Below are positions 7,948 to 16,505 of a stretch of DNA of 30,239 bases, in pieces. The stretch covers positions 1-30,239 of the forward strand of contig CAZWLN010000057.1 of NCBI GenBank assembly GCA_964634885.1, given 5' to 3'. The translations under genes were made by a program, and so were the position numbers. The DNA comes from DAINRZ01 sp964634885. GTDB taxonomy: Bacteria > Bacteroidota > Ignavibacteria > Kapaibacteriales > UBA2268. Every line of letters begins with the position of its first letter. Position 1 is the first letter of the stretch. The notes under the pieces are model-generated. The model saw nothing but the letters and a program-made list of their open reading frames with translations, made no database searches and was not told where the DNA came from.

Positions 7948-8755
7948 CATTGACCTTGTCGATCTGCTCATCGGGTCGAGTGTGTTCATCATTCCACTGA
8001 TGATTCTGTTCTATTACAAAACCCTTCTCGTCAGGGACAGCATTCTTGCCTTCCTGAGGATGGGCCTGCAGCTTTCCTTCGTCGGCATATACCTTAAATT
8101 CATTTTTGATATTAATGAATGGTGGCTTAATGCTCTTTGGATATTGCTGATCATGGTAGCGGCAGCCGCAACAATAATAAGCAGGGTGGAACTGAAGATG
8201 AAGATTTTCTTCCTGCCTGTTTTATTGTCCTTAGTTGCCGGATTCTTTTTAAACTGCTGCTGGATTGCCTATGTTCTCGGTTCCTCGTTCTATCTCGACG
8301 CCCGCTACCTCATACCGGTTGCCGGGATGCTCCTCGGCAACGGCCTTACCAGCGCCATCATCGGCATCAGGTCCTTCCACAAGGCCCTGAGCGAGAATTA
8401 CGAATCTTACAAATACAATATTATATGTGGAGCGACAAAGAGTGAAGCTCTGTTCCCCCTCATCTCATCGGCCATGAAAGACGCCTTCAGCCCCACAATC
8501 GCCAACACGGCCTCCATAGGCCTCATCTGGCTGCCGGGCATGATGGTCGGCCAGTTGCTGGGCGGCAGCGACCCCGGCTACGCAATCAAATACCAGGTGC
8601 TTGTCCTGCTGGCAGTCTACGTCGGCAGTGTCGTAACGGTCATCCTGTGCATCAATTTTTCCAGGATCATTGCCTTCGACGACTACGATATGATGAAACC
8701 CGACATCGGCGCAGTCAAAAAGAAATTGTTCAGGAAGAATAATAAACCCGGATAA
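7934..8755 (+). CDS. fetB: ABC transporter permease, FetB (UPF0014/YbbM) family
   Basis: A 273-residue inner-membrane protein with about seven hydrophobic helices. The diagnostic family blocks are present: RYLIPVAGMLLGNGLTSAIIG (about 135-155), the ATKSEAL coupling region, and IGLIWLPGMMVGQLLGGSDP before the last helices. It should pair with the ATPase encoded just upstream to form a metal exporter. The ATG at 7934 is preceded by AAGGA at 6 bases, better placed than the in-frame TTG at 7928. The 14-base overlap with fetA suggests translational coupling. The C-terminus is a short basic cytoplasmic tail. Confidence 0.88.
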   Translation: MQEIDIDLVDLLIGSSVFIIPLMILFYYKTLLVRDSILAFLRMGLQLSFVGIYLKFIFDINEWWLNALWILLIMVAAAATIISRVELKMKIFFLPVLLSLVAGFFLNCCWIAYVLGSSFYLDARYLIPVAGMLLGNGLTSAIIGIRSFHKALSENYESYKYNIICGATKSEALFPLISSAMKDAFSPTIANTASIGLIWLPGMMVGQLLGGSDPGYAIKYQVLVLLAVYVGSVVTVILCINFSRIIAFDDYDMMKPDIGAVKKKLFRKNNKPG

Positions 8756-9052
8756 TGCGTTAGAAGTTGTAAATATCACATATATAATTGATATATAACA
8801 ATTTACAGTTTTCCACTCCTTGGATAAGGAGTGGCCCGGGGTGGTTGGATATTCTGTGTTTTGGGTTATCTAATGCACAATCCGGGATAAATCCTGACTT
8901 ATCCTGTCGATATGAAATCCCGCTCTTTTACCGCCATCGGAAATTCACTTCCGCTATGCCGGCAAATTACCTGAAAATAATCTGAAACTTTTTCGAAAAC
9001 GCCTGCCTCTTACTAATTAAAATGTATGTTAATTACAAATTTGAGGTATCAC
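8756..9052. other. Intergenic region with short palindromic repeats
   Basis: About 297 bases between fetB and the first hydrolase. No convincing gene: a 65-codon frame here has no family features and starts in AT-rich spacer. It carries a 9-bp perfect inverted repeat (8813-8834) followed by a G-rich stretch, and a second weaker inverted repeat GGATAA (8885-8890) / TTATCC (8899-8904). Confidence 0.5.
8813..8834. repeat. Short palindrome, REP-like
   Basis: CCACTCCTT (8813-8821) and AAGGAGTGG (8826-8834) form a perfect 9-bp inverted repeat around a 4-base loop, followed by GCCCGGGGTGGTTGG. There is no T tract, so it is not a typical intrinsic terminator. The form resembles short dispersed palindromic elements found in intergenic DNA of many bacteria; only a genome-wide search can show whether it is repeated here. 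Confidence 0.5.
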
Positions 9053-10045
9053 ATGAAAAACAGGTTATATTTGCTGGTCATCTTGATTATTATGGTAATA
9101 CTTTCTTTACAAGGCCATGCCGCCCCCCAAACCGGCCGTTTCGAAGTCAAACCCGACACCCTGGGTGGTACTTTCACCCTCGCCGTCTATGTCCCCGAAG
9201 ATTACGACAGCAGCCTGCTGTGCCCCATGACAATAGCTTTCCACGGTTACCAGATGCAGCCGGAAACAATGAGGGACCTTCTCTATAATACAAACAGGAA
9301 AATCGGCTCAATCATCTTCTGCCCCGACATGAACGACATAACTTCATCGGATGTGTTTTTCGCAAGGCTCCTTAAATCCATCTCTTATATAATATCAAAT
9401 TATAAAATTGAAAAAACAAAAGTTATTACAGCCGGGTTTTCCTCAGGAGTTTACTACGCTTACAACATTGCCCTTACCAATCCCGAAACATTTAAAGGCT
9501 CCATCGGCATTGCTCCCCTTGTCATGGCTAAGAATATCCAGGAATCTTCCTGGGCAAACATCAAACAGGTAAGGCTGGCTGCCATCGTCGGAAAAGAAGA
9601 CGACAATTTCCCAATTGTGGATAAACTGATGGATGAAGTGGAAAGCAGGGGAGGTACTGCAAAATATATCATTAAGGAAGAAACCGGGCACATCAATGAC
9701 GACTATATTAACAGCAAGGATTTCATCGTTGATTATGTGAATTGCTACCAGTTTCTCTTCGCGTCTCCCAACGAGGTGCTATCCGGCACCGAAAACAGCC
9801 TGAAAGTCAGGATCGGGCCTAATCCCGCTTCAGATTACATTTTCGTCGAGACAACTTCCGGCAGCCCGTCAGCCGCTATAACCATCGTCAACCAGTCAGG
9901 CATAGCTGTTTACAATTCCATCTTCGAAAACAGGGACTATCTGAGGGAGAAAATTGACCTTAGCTCACTGGCAAACGGAGTATATTTCATTTCTGTAAGA
10001 AGCGGCAGCAATTGCTATACGGGCAAATTCATAAAGAGCGAGTAG
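9053..10045 (+). CDS. Secreted alpha/beta-hydrolase (esterase-like) with T9SS sorting domain
   Basis: A 330-residue protein with a Sec signal peptide (MKNRLYLLVILIIMVILSLQ, then GHA), an alpha/beta-hydrolase body and a T9SS type A tail. The nucleophile elbow is GFSSG with S130. The likely acid is D183 or D184 in VGKEDD, and the likely base is H213 in EETGHIND, giving a plausible triad in the order of PHB-depolymerase/feruloyl-esterase-like enzymes. The last 80 residues (IGPNPASDYIF ... IDLSSLANGVYF ... GKFIKSE) match a T9SS C-terminal domain, so the enzyme should be exported and attached outside the cell. ATG 9053 has GAGG 6 bases upstream. A close paralogue follows after a terminator. The substrate is unknown. 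Confidence 0.82.
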   Translation: MKNRLYLLVILIIMVILSLQGHAAPQTGRFEVKPDTLGGTFTLAVYVPEDYDSSLLCPMTIAFHGYQMQPETMRDLLYNTNRKIGSIIFCPDMNDITSSDVFFARLLKSISYIISNYKIEKTKVITAGFSSGVYYAYNIALTNPETFKGSIGIAPLVMAKNIQESSWANIKQVRLAAIVGKEDDNFPIVDKLMDEVESRGGTAKYIIKEETGHINDDYINSKDFIVDYVNCYQFLFASPNEVLSGTENSLKVRIGPNPASDYIFVETTSGSPSAAITIVNQSGIAVYNSIFENRDYLREKIDLSSLANGVYFISVRSGSNCYTGKFIKSE

Positions 10046-10079
10046 TACTGAGTGCTGCCGTAAGCGATTGCACGTTTTC

Positions 10080-10115
10080 AGCCTCCTGCCTGTAAAAAGG
10101 GTATGAGGCTTTTTT
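10080..10115 (+). terminator. Rho-independent terminator after the first hydrolase
   Basis: AGCCTC (10080-10085) pairs with GAGGCT (10105-10110), with further pairing TGCC/GGTA inside after a single mismatch. The stem is followed by a run of T beginning within the second arm. It lies 35 bases after the hydrolase stop codon, so the two hydrolase paralogues are probably separate transcription units. Confidence 0.78.
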
Positions 10116-10214
10116 ATGCAAAAAGCAACTAAATGAATATTTAAAGTAAGTAACTTTATCGCAGCAAATTATGTCTAAGGGAAAATGATTTTGTAACTAT
10201 TATTGGGAGAACTG

Positions 10215-11207
10215 ATGAAAACAAAATTACTTTCACTAATCGTGTCGTTTGTAATGTATTCTTTAACTACAGCTCCGGCATCTGCCGTGCAAACCGGCTG
10301 TTACGACGTTGAACTGGACACCACAGGCGGCGCCTTTACTCTTGCTCTCTATATCCCCGAATCCTACGACGGTACCACCGCTTGTCCGATTGCTACAGCG
10401 TTTCACGGTGGCGGAATGGCGGCAACCAATATGAGAGATCTGGTCTATCTTGCTGACAGGTCAATCGGTGCGCTTGTCTATTGTTTCGACTTTAATGATA
10501 TATCATCTCTTGAAGTCTTTCACGCCAGGCTGAGTAAATCGATATTGTATATGAAGTCAAATTTCCTGATTGACAAATCAAAATCTTTTGCCGTTTGTTT
10601 CTCTGCCGGTGCATACTATGCTTATAATCTTGCCCTTAGCAATCCCGGGCTTTTTACCGGCATCATCGCCCTTTCCCCGGCATTGAAAACCAGTCATATT
10701 CCAACAGCCTTTTGGCCAAATATGAAAAATGTACGATTTGCCACAATCACCGGTACGGCAGATGAATTCTACCCGGGAGTTGACTCTCTTATTCAGGTAA
10801 TAATTCAAAACGGCGGCCCTGTCAAATACATTGTCAAGCAGGGGATGGGGCATGGAGACAATAATTACATCAATTCCCAGGAATATATAGACGATTTTCA
10901 GGTATGCTATGATTTCATTTTCGCAGATCCGTCGGAGATCGTCTCAAACCCGGAAAACAACCTGAGTGTAGAGATTGGGCCGAACCCCGCTTCGGATTAC
11001 ATCCTTATCGGGATGGCAACGGGAAATGCTCCTGTCAAGCTGACGATTGCCAGTCAGGAAGGCAGTCCTGTTTACATGTCGGATTTCGCCGGCCAGGACA
11101 CAATCAGGGAGAAGATAGACCTCAGCAGCCTGGCCAACGGTGTTTACTTCGTTACCGTAAAAGCAGGCAGCAGGGTTTACACAGGAAAATTCATCAAGTG
11201 TGAATAG
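10215..11207 (+). CDS. Secreted alpha/beta-hydrolase paralogue with T9SS sorting domain
   Basis: Also exactly 330 residues and colinear with the upstream paralogue: signal peptide MKTKLLSLIVSFVMYSLTTA then PASA, hydrolase body, and T9SS tail (IGPNPASDYIL ... IDLSSLANGVYF ... GKFIKCE). The triad aligns at the same positions: S130, D183 and H213 (MGHGDN). The elbow is CFSAG, so the first glycine of GxSxG is replaced by cysteine. ATG 10215 follows GGGAGA at 4 bases; the in-frame TTG at 10203 is less likely. Tandem duplication with divergence is the simplest origin. Its stop is only 7 bases from the end of the convergent gene, and no terminator separates them. Confidence 0.82.
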   Translation: MKTKLLSLIVSFVMYSLTTAPASAVQTGCYDVELDTTGGAFTLALYIPESYDGTTACPIATAFHGGGMAATNMRDLVYLADRSIGALVYCFDFNDISSLEVFHARLSKSILYMKSNFLIDKSKSFAVCFSAGAYYAYNLALSNPGLFTGIIALSPALKTSHIPTAFWPNMKNVRFATITGTADEFYPGVDSLIQVIIQNGGPVKYIVKQGMGHGDNNYINSQEYIDDFQVCYDFIFADPSEIVSNPENNLSVEIGPNPASDYILIGMATGNAPVKLTIASQEGSPVYMSDFAGQDTIREKIDLSSLANGVYFVTVKAGSRVYTGKFIKCE

Positions 11208-11214
11208 GCCTGTT

Positions 11215-12423
11215 TTAATGGACGACATTCAACTTTGTCATCAAACAGCGGGTTCCGTCGAATACTTTCAGGACATAGCAGCCGGCAGGCAGTCCCGATG
11301 TATTCACGGAGAACCTGTTTGAAGCCGTAGCCTCCCCGGATAATTGTTTTTCACCGGTAGCATTATATAATTCATATTTCACAGCGCCGTCGGGAATGGT
11401 GTTCAGTTCAATTACCGCATAGTCCGACGCCGGGTTCGGGAAAACAGAGCATGTTGGGTTGCCACCGCTGGGCTGTTCATTGTCTTCTACACCCACCAAG
11501 ATATTGTTCTCCCATAATTTTCTCGATCTAAATACTTTGTCAACCAGGCTGTTTTTAATGAGTGTATCTGCCATGCCCAAATCTTCATAAGATCCGTCCG
11601 CGTCATCATTGACAGCAGGCTTGGCAAAAGCGATACCCATCCATACGCTGGTTCTGTCGCCAGGCGCCATGTGGAAAGGTCCTGTAGAAAAAAGTATCCT
11701 CAAGTCTTGAGGTCCATTGTCACCATCTTTATATTTCGAGCTGATAGCATTGTATCTTTCTGTGTCTGTATTAAAGTCCATCTCAACAGGCCAGTTCCTG
11801 AAAGTAGTCAAGCCTATCTGCTCTTTTCTCAGGTATTTTATCTTATCATTTCTTAGAAAACCATCTTCGTTTTGTTTGAAAATAATTGAATCGGTACATA
11901 CTTCAACTCCGTTTACAAGCTCCGACTGTGTACACTGCCAGCAATATACGCCCCAGACACCGTCGACTTCAGTCTGAATCAATTTCTCGCATTTCTTTAC
12001 AGCAGGGCTGTTAAGTAAAAAGAAGCCGGCATAACCAAAACCCTTGTTCGTTTCTCCAGCATCTCCATTGGTCCAAGTGTATGCAAGGTTCAGACTATCT
12101 TCCCAACGGTAGTAATCGCATCTGTCATTTGCAGCGCCATATCCAAAATTATTCCTGGTTGTAATATCTGTGTTGAACAGTGGAGCAAACCAGCAATCAA
12201 ATAATGTATCGTCAGACATATTTATTACATCGGTCCTGATAAACAGAATATCTTTGTATTCCTCCGAACCCCAGGAATATATTGTTTGTTCGTATTGCAG
12301 TCCCAGAGGATAGCCCGCACTATTCTTCATCGAAAGGTCAGCAAAATAATAGTTTGTGTCAGTCTCTTTGAAAGTAGTGAATATCTTCATCAGAAATAAT
12401 AGCAGGTCCTTTTGGATAAACAT
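11215..12423 (-). CDS. C-terminal part of a frameshifted secreted T9SS protein
   Basis: This frame continues, after a frameshift near 12379-12382, the protein begun by the frame starting at 13006. It aligns throughout with the intact 547-residue paralogue upstream (YPLGLQ-EQTIYSWG, LLDCW-AP, GFGY-GF, STGPFxMxPGD) and ends in a T9SS sorting domain (NPASDYAVIELN ... SGLPAGCYVLKV). It has no signal peptide of its own, and the apparent ATG codons at 12423 and 12390 lie in what is the other frame's coding region. It contains a roughly 40-residue cysteine-bearing insertion (QTEVDGVWGVYCWQCTQSE) absent from the paralogue. The function of the family is unknown. Either a pseudogene or an assembly error. 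Confidence 0.7.
   Translation of the reverse strand: MFIQKDLLLFLMKIFTTFKETDTNYYFADLSMKNSAGYPLGLQYEQTIYSWGSEEYKDILFIRTDVINMSDDTLFDCWFAPLFNTDITTRNNFGYGAANDRCDYYRWEDSLNLAYTWTNGDAGETNKGFGYAGFFLLNSPAVKKCEKLIQTEVDGVWGVYCWQCTQSELVNGVEVCTDSIIFKQNEDGFLRNDKIKYLRKEQIGLTTFRNWPVEMDFNTDTERYNAISSKYKDGDNGPQDLRILFSTGPFHMAPGDRTSVWMGIAFAKPAVNDDADGSYEDLGMADTLIKNSLVDKVFRSRKLWENNILVGVEDNEQPSGGNPTCSVFPNPASDYAVIELNTIPDGAVKYELYNATGEKQLSGEATASNRFSVNTSGLPAGCYVLKVFDGTRCLMTKLNVVH
11264..11440. repeat. 177-bp direct repeat, copy 1 (T9SS tail DNA)
   Basis: Matches 13215-13391 with only two mismatches in 177 bases, both at synonymous third positions. It encodes nearly the whole T9SS sorting domain of the frameshifted gene, while the bodies of the two proteins are clearly diverged. 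Confidence 0.93.
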
Positions 12424-13006
12424 TCTTATTCCTATTTGTCGGATCGATTATATAATTGCCAAAGTAACCATTGTTGTTAAGGGTTTCTGTGGGGCTTGTA
12501 TCCCAAATTGGCCAGTCGGGTCCATCTTGGGAGTTATATGCCTTGCCTGTTGACTTGTTGAAATCGGTAGAGAAATAAATCCTATAGTCATTTATTTTAC
12601 TACTGTCCAGATTGTTGCCGTCCTCTATCCTTCCCGGGACGTGGCTGTTCATGCCGTTATTGGGATTGTAAGTAATTGTACATAAAGTCTTCAATGAACC
12701 ATCTGGATTTAATCGTTTTTTGGCGCCAAACCAGATTCCCGAGGCAAAGATATACTGGTTGTCTGCCCCCCTCGGCCAGTAAAGCCCTCCGACAGTTTCT
12801 TGAGTATTATAGCCGAATATTCCAGAATTTGTAGTATAGAATTCCACGTTCGACGCTGTGTTTTTCTGCAAGTCAAAGACTCCGGCCGGCGTTCTTTGAA
12901 TCCCGTCCGTACCCGATTTGTTGCTTACTGCGGGAAGGGACAGAGCTTCAAAGGAGCATGTGAATATTGCCAAAAGAAGCAACAGGGTAATAATTGTTCT
13001 TTTCAT
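12359..13006 (-). CDS. N-terminal part of a frameshifted secreted T9SS protein
   Basis: It opens with a signal peptide (MKRTIITLLLLLAIFTCSFE; a start 12 bases earlier, at 13018, is also possible). It then matches the N-terminal third of the neighbouring 547-residue protein: GVFDLQKNTASNVEFYTTN, ESVGGLYWPRG-NQYIFA-G-WFGA, NPNNG, VPGRIEDG, YRIYFSTDF. After SDEDI the frame runs into HYFQRD and a stop, exactly where the paralogue reads SDEDIFVTFKDSD. Restoring two bases at 12379-12382 would give SDEDIFTTFKETD and join it to the downstream frame, producing about 597-601 residues with both signal peptide and T9SS tail. Confidence 0.7.
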   Translation of the reverse strand: MKRTIITLLLLLAIFTCSFEALSLPAVSNKSGTDGIQRTPAGVFDLQKNTASNVEFYTTNSGIFGYNTQETVGGLYWPRGADNQYIFASGIWFGAKKRLNPDGSLKTLCTITYNPNNGMNSHVPGRIEDGNNLDSSKINDYRIYFSTDFNKSTGKAYNSQDGPDWPIWDTSPTETLNNNGYFGNYIIDPTNRNKNVYPKGPAIISDEDIHYFQRD

Positions 13007-13165
13007 TAGGTTTTCCATTATTATTCAATATTATATTAAAATTGTTCTATTTCTAATATTAAAGAAGACTCCTGCTTCAAGTCGGAAAATTCCCGACAGC
13101 AAATTAAACACTCTTCTTTTAATGGAACAAATATACGCTTTCAAGGCAGATAATTCAAGAAGAAA

Positions 13166-14809
13166 CTATCTTATTACATTTAGCCTTATGGCGTATAGAT
13201 TATTGCCGGAGCTGACTTTCAGGACATAGCAGCCGGCAGGCAGTCCCGATGTATTCACGGAGAACCTGTTTGAAGCCGTAGCCTCCCCGGATAATTGTTT
13301 TTCACCGGTAGCATTATATAATTCATATTTCACAGCGCCGTCGGGAATGGTGTTCAGTTCAATTACCGCGTAGTCCGATGCCGGGTTCGGGTAAGCCAGG
13401 CAGCGTGCAACACTGTTCACATTCCTTTCATCATTTACACCGACAATCATCTTGTTTTCAAGCAGTTTCCTCGATCTTAATATCTTATCAATTAAGCTGT
13501 TCGGGGCAATTGTCTTTCCCAGGCCAATGTCTCCGGCGCTTCCGTCAGCTTCTTCTTCAACAGCAGGAAGTGCGAAGGCAATGCAAACCCACGCTTCCGC
13601 CGTGTCACCGGGTAGCATGTTGAACGGGCCTGTGGAAAACAGGACTCGTTTATCTTCAGCACCTGTGTCCCCGTCCTTATTTTTTGTCGAAATCAAACCA
13701 TATCTGTCAAGGTCTTCTTTTTTGTCATAATCAACATACCAATTCACAAAAGATTCCATTCCAATCTGTTTTCTGAATTCATCAATCCGGACATCCTTTC
13801 TGAGGTAACCATTTGTGTCCACGGCAGGAGTTGCCAGGAAAGAAAAACCGATATAGCCGAAGCCTTTCCCTCCTTCATTTACGTTGGTGTCTGTCCAGCC
13901 AACTACCAGGTTTAGAGAGTCTGCCTCATCGAAAAAGCGGGCACGGTCGTTTGATGCTCCATTACGTGAGTTCCCCATGATTGCTATATCCATGTCGTAA
14001 ACGGGAGCAATCCAGCAATCGAGAAGAGTATCGGGGGAGAGGTTCTTAAAACTGTACCTGATAATAATGAAATCCCTGTACTGCTCCGTTCCCCATGAAT
14101 AGATGGTCTGCTCTGCCTGGAGGCCGAGGGGATAGCCCTGCAGTTGCCTGAATTCGGCGCCGCCGTCATAGTGTTCGAGGTCGCTGTCCTTAAAAGTTAC
14201 AAATATATCCTCGTCAGACACGAACGCAGGCCCTTCGGGATAGTAATTCCCATTCCTGTGTGCAGGGTCGCCGACATAGCAACCGCCACCAACGTCAGAC
14301 TGTTCCCTGTTCCAGAGAGGCCAGGCAGGCCCGTCGGTACTTTCGAGAGGCTGTCCGTCAGGAGTAAAATCGGTTGAGAAATATACCCTGTAATCCTTAG
14401 CTTTTCCCGAATCTATCAGGTCACCATCCTCAATCCTGCCGGGCACAAACCAGCTCTTGCCGTTGTTGGGATTGTAGGAAAGGGTGGTATAAATCCTTAA
14501 TGTCGAATCGAAAAGCTTTTGGGCGCCGAACCAGACACCTCCTGCAAAGATATACTGGTTCCCCGAGCCTCTGGGCCAGTAAAGCCCTCCGACAGACTCG
14601 AATATTTTGAATCCGAAAATCCCGTAATTTGTATTGTAGAATTCCACATTGGATACCGTGTTTTTTTGGCAGTCAAAGACACCGCGTGTGTCCCTTTGCA
14701 CATTGTCTCCTGCTTTTTTACCATCGCTGCCAGTGGCAGGAACAGCTCCCGACAACAGGAAGACTGCAACGGCGAGCAAAATCATCAAAATTCCGGTTGA
14801 CCTGTACAT
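13166..14809 (-). CDS. Secreted T9SS protein, intact paralogue of the frameshifted gene
   Basis: A 547-residue protein of unknown function with a signal peptide (MYRSTGILMILLAVAVFLLS, then GAVPATG) and a C-terminal T9SS type A sorting domain (YPNPASDYAVIELN ... LPAGCYVLKVSSG ... LNVIR). The body has many aromatic and glycine residues and repeated polar strands (GGLYWPRGSGNQYIFAGGVW, EQTIYSWGTEQYRDFIIIRY), suggesting a beta-rich extracellular domain. No catalytic motif was recognised. The start is fixed by a strong GAGGAGG site 4-5 bases upstream. The broken paralogue lies 147 bases downstream, with nearly identical tail DNA. Confidence 0.82.
   Translation of the reverse strand: MYRSTGILMILLAVAVFLLSGAVPATGSDGKKAGDNVQRDTRGVFDCQKNTVSNVEFYNTNYGIFGFKIFESVGGLYWPRGSGNQYIFAGGVWFGAQKLFDSTLRIYTTLSYNPNNGKSWFVPGRIEDGDLIDSGKAKDYRVYFSTDFTPDGQPLESTDGPAWPLWNREQSDVGGGCYVGDPAHRNGNYYPEGPAFVSDEDIFVTFKDSDLEHYDGGAEFRQLQGYPLGLQAEQTIYSWGTEQYRDFIIIRYSFKNLSPDTLLDCWIAPVYDMDIAIMGNSRNGASNDRARFFDEADSLNLVVGWTDTNVNEGGKGFGYIGFSFLATPAVDTNGYLRKDVRIDEFRKQIGMESFVNWYVDYDKKEDLDRYGLISTKNKDGDTGAEDKRVLFSTGPFNMLPGDTAEAWVCIAFALPAVEEEADGSAGDIGLGKTIAPNSLIDKILRSRKLLENKMIVGVNDERNVNSVARCLAYPNPASDYAVIELNTIPDGAVKYELYNATGEKQLSGEATASNRFSVNTSGLPAGCYVLKVSSGNNLYAIRLNVIR
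13215..13391. repeat. 177-bp direct repeat, copy 2 (T9SS tail DNA)
   Basis: Second copy of the repeat at 11264-11440, offset 1,951 bases. It covers the T9SS sorting domain up to the NPASDY motif; identity stops abruptly on both sides. Confidence 0.93.
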
Positions 14810-15066
14810 TTTTCCTCCTCTTACTTCAACAAAGTAACAAGAAATTATTAAATAATATAATTCAATATATCCGGTTCACTGTCAATTAAAAAAGCTCTTC
14901 ATCATCCATCCGTTCACTAAGACACGGCAAAAAGCAAAAAAGTTACAACTATCTGAATATATTTTACATAAGTCTCATAAATAATACTTTGTTTATAGCA
15001 ACAATTTCCATATTTTTTTACTTATTGAATTAACCATAATGTCTTTGAAATATTTGAGGTTTTATT
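14810..15066. promoter_or_regulatory. Divergent intergenic region, likely two promoters
   Basis: 257 AT-rich bases between the divergent T9SS protein gene and the lipoprotein gene. Promoters for both directions must lie here, but no motif was clear enough to place. The plus-strand gene is preceded by TTTGAGG, 7 bases before its ATG. Confidence 0.4.
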
Positions 15067-16434
15067 ATGAATAATTTCTACAGACACATCTCTTTATTTC
15101 TGTCACTGATTTTTACACTACCCCTCATTACCGGATGCGACTCCGAGCCCAATGCTCCTACTCCTCCGAGCTCCGGTGGCGGAACAGTTCAGCAGATGAA
15201 ACCTCTCAGTTCCATTCCCAAAGGCGAGAGAATTATCTTTGTTAAAAAGGAAATCAGAAGGATTTGGATTGTCGATGACTCCATCGACGTCGGCACCGGC
15301 AACATCTGGTCAATGGCGCCTGACGGAAGCGGCCAACAGCAGCACACTGACCTGTCTAAAAACTTCTTTGTAACCAATAACCCAAAACTGTCGTACAACG
15401 GCAAGTACCTGACGTTCACATCCAATTACAAGAGCTGGTTAAGCAGCTGCTATACGGATGTATTCAAATGGGACCAGACAACCAACAAGATCATTCGCGT
15501 GTCCGGGGATGAATGGCCGCCGGAAACTCCTGCCACAAACTATGTTACCCTGAAAGTGCTGTCTTTGGAGAAAGACGTGAGGATCTCCGCCAAAGGCTGC
15601 CAGAGCTTCACTTTCACGGGTGAAGAGGTAATTATGGACCAGGTTAACTATTACAGGACATACATCAAAGTACCGGCAAGCAGCTACATCTGGATTAAAG
15701 CAGAGAAGAGTGAAACTGTCGGCGGCGTTGTCTTCGGCTACATGTCCGGTACCGGTACCAACGAGGTTGTCGTGGCAGACAGCTATATACCAAAAGTTAC
15801 GATGGGCCATTCGAACAACGACGGTAAGGTCGTAGCCATTACCAGCGGCAAACTGACGATGTGGAAAGAAGACGGCAGCCTCATCTGGGAGCATAATGTC
15901 GGCGGCCATTCCTGGGGCATCAGCGATGCGCCCGTATGGTCTCACGACGGAACAAAGATTGCCCTTGGCCTGGGCCTTATGTCCTATTCAAACGCCATTG
16001 CAATACTCTCTCCGCCGGAATCAGAAAACGCGCCGACACCGATTGTCGGCGACCAGTCAGGTGTCTGGGTCTATATGGAGCCTTCCTGGTCTCCCGACGA
16101 TACCGAATTGATATTCAGCGCTGCTTCCACAAGTGCAGACGGCAATGTCCCGAATATTTACAGGATTTCGGCTGCGGGCGGCAATCCGGTCCAACTGACC
16201 AACTATTCAGGTTACTACTGTGCCGTCAATCCATGCTATTCACCTGACGGGACGAAGATTGCTTTTACAGTGATGAAGTGCCGCTCGATTATATTCCAGA
16301 GCTTACTGGACTTTACACTGAGCAGCAATATCGAAAGCGCCAACATCTGGACCATGAACGCCGACGGTTCGGGTTTGCAGCAGTTGACAACCGACGGAAT
16401 GTCGTACCATCCTAATTGGGGTGTTGTAAACTAA
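15067..16434 (+). CDS. Lipoprotein with TolB-like (PD40) beta-propeller
   Basis: A 455-residue protein with a type II signal peptide: hydrophobic stretch, then lipobox LITG-C with Cys24, followed by CDSEPNAPTPPSSGGG, a typical flexible linker of an envelope lipoprotein. The body holds PD40/TolB-type repeats such as NIWSMAPDGSGQQQH, VWSHDGTKIALG, PSWSPDDTELIFSA, NIYRISAAGGNPVQLT and NIWTMNADGSGLQQLT, forming a probable six- or seven-bladed propeller. Between the first and second groups is an insertion of about 130 residues (TLKVLSLEKDVRISAKGCQS ... VGGVVFGYMSGTG) that looks like an unrelated beta-domain. It is first in a co-directional trio of envelope genes; no enzyme motif was seen. Confidence 0.8.
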   Translation: MNNFYRHISLFLSLIFTLPLITGCDSEPNAPTPPSSGGGTVQQMKPLSSIPKGERIIFVKKEIRRIWIVDDSIDVGTGNIWSMAPDGSGQQQHTDLSKNFFVTNNPKLSYNGKYLTFTSNYKSWLSSCYTDVFKWDQTTNKIIRVSGDEWPPETPATNYVTLKVLSLEKDVRISAKGCQSFTFTGEEVIMDQVNYYRTYIKVPASSYIWIKAEKSETVGGVVFGYMSGTGTNEVVVADSYIPKVTMGHSNNDGKVVAITSGKLTMWKEDGSLIWEHNVGGHSWGISDAPVWSHDGTKIALGLGLMSYSNAIAILSPPESENAPTPIVGDQSGVWVYMEPSWSPDDTELIFSAASTSADGNVPNIYRISAAGGNPVQLTNYSGYYCAVNPCYSPDGTKIAFTVMKCRSIIFQSLLDFTLSSNIESANIWTMNADGSGLQQLTTDGMSYHPNWGVVN

Positions 16435-16505
16435 ATATTTTTTATTAAATTGTATTCATAGAGAATTTAATTGTAATTAATAATATTTTTTATTCGAGGT
16501 ATTAT

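Noticed and set aside
8788..8985. 65-codon plus-strand frame after fetB
   Set aside because: It runs through palindromic repeat DNA, has no ribosome binding site and no family resemblance.
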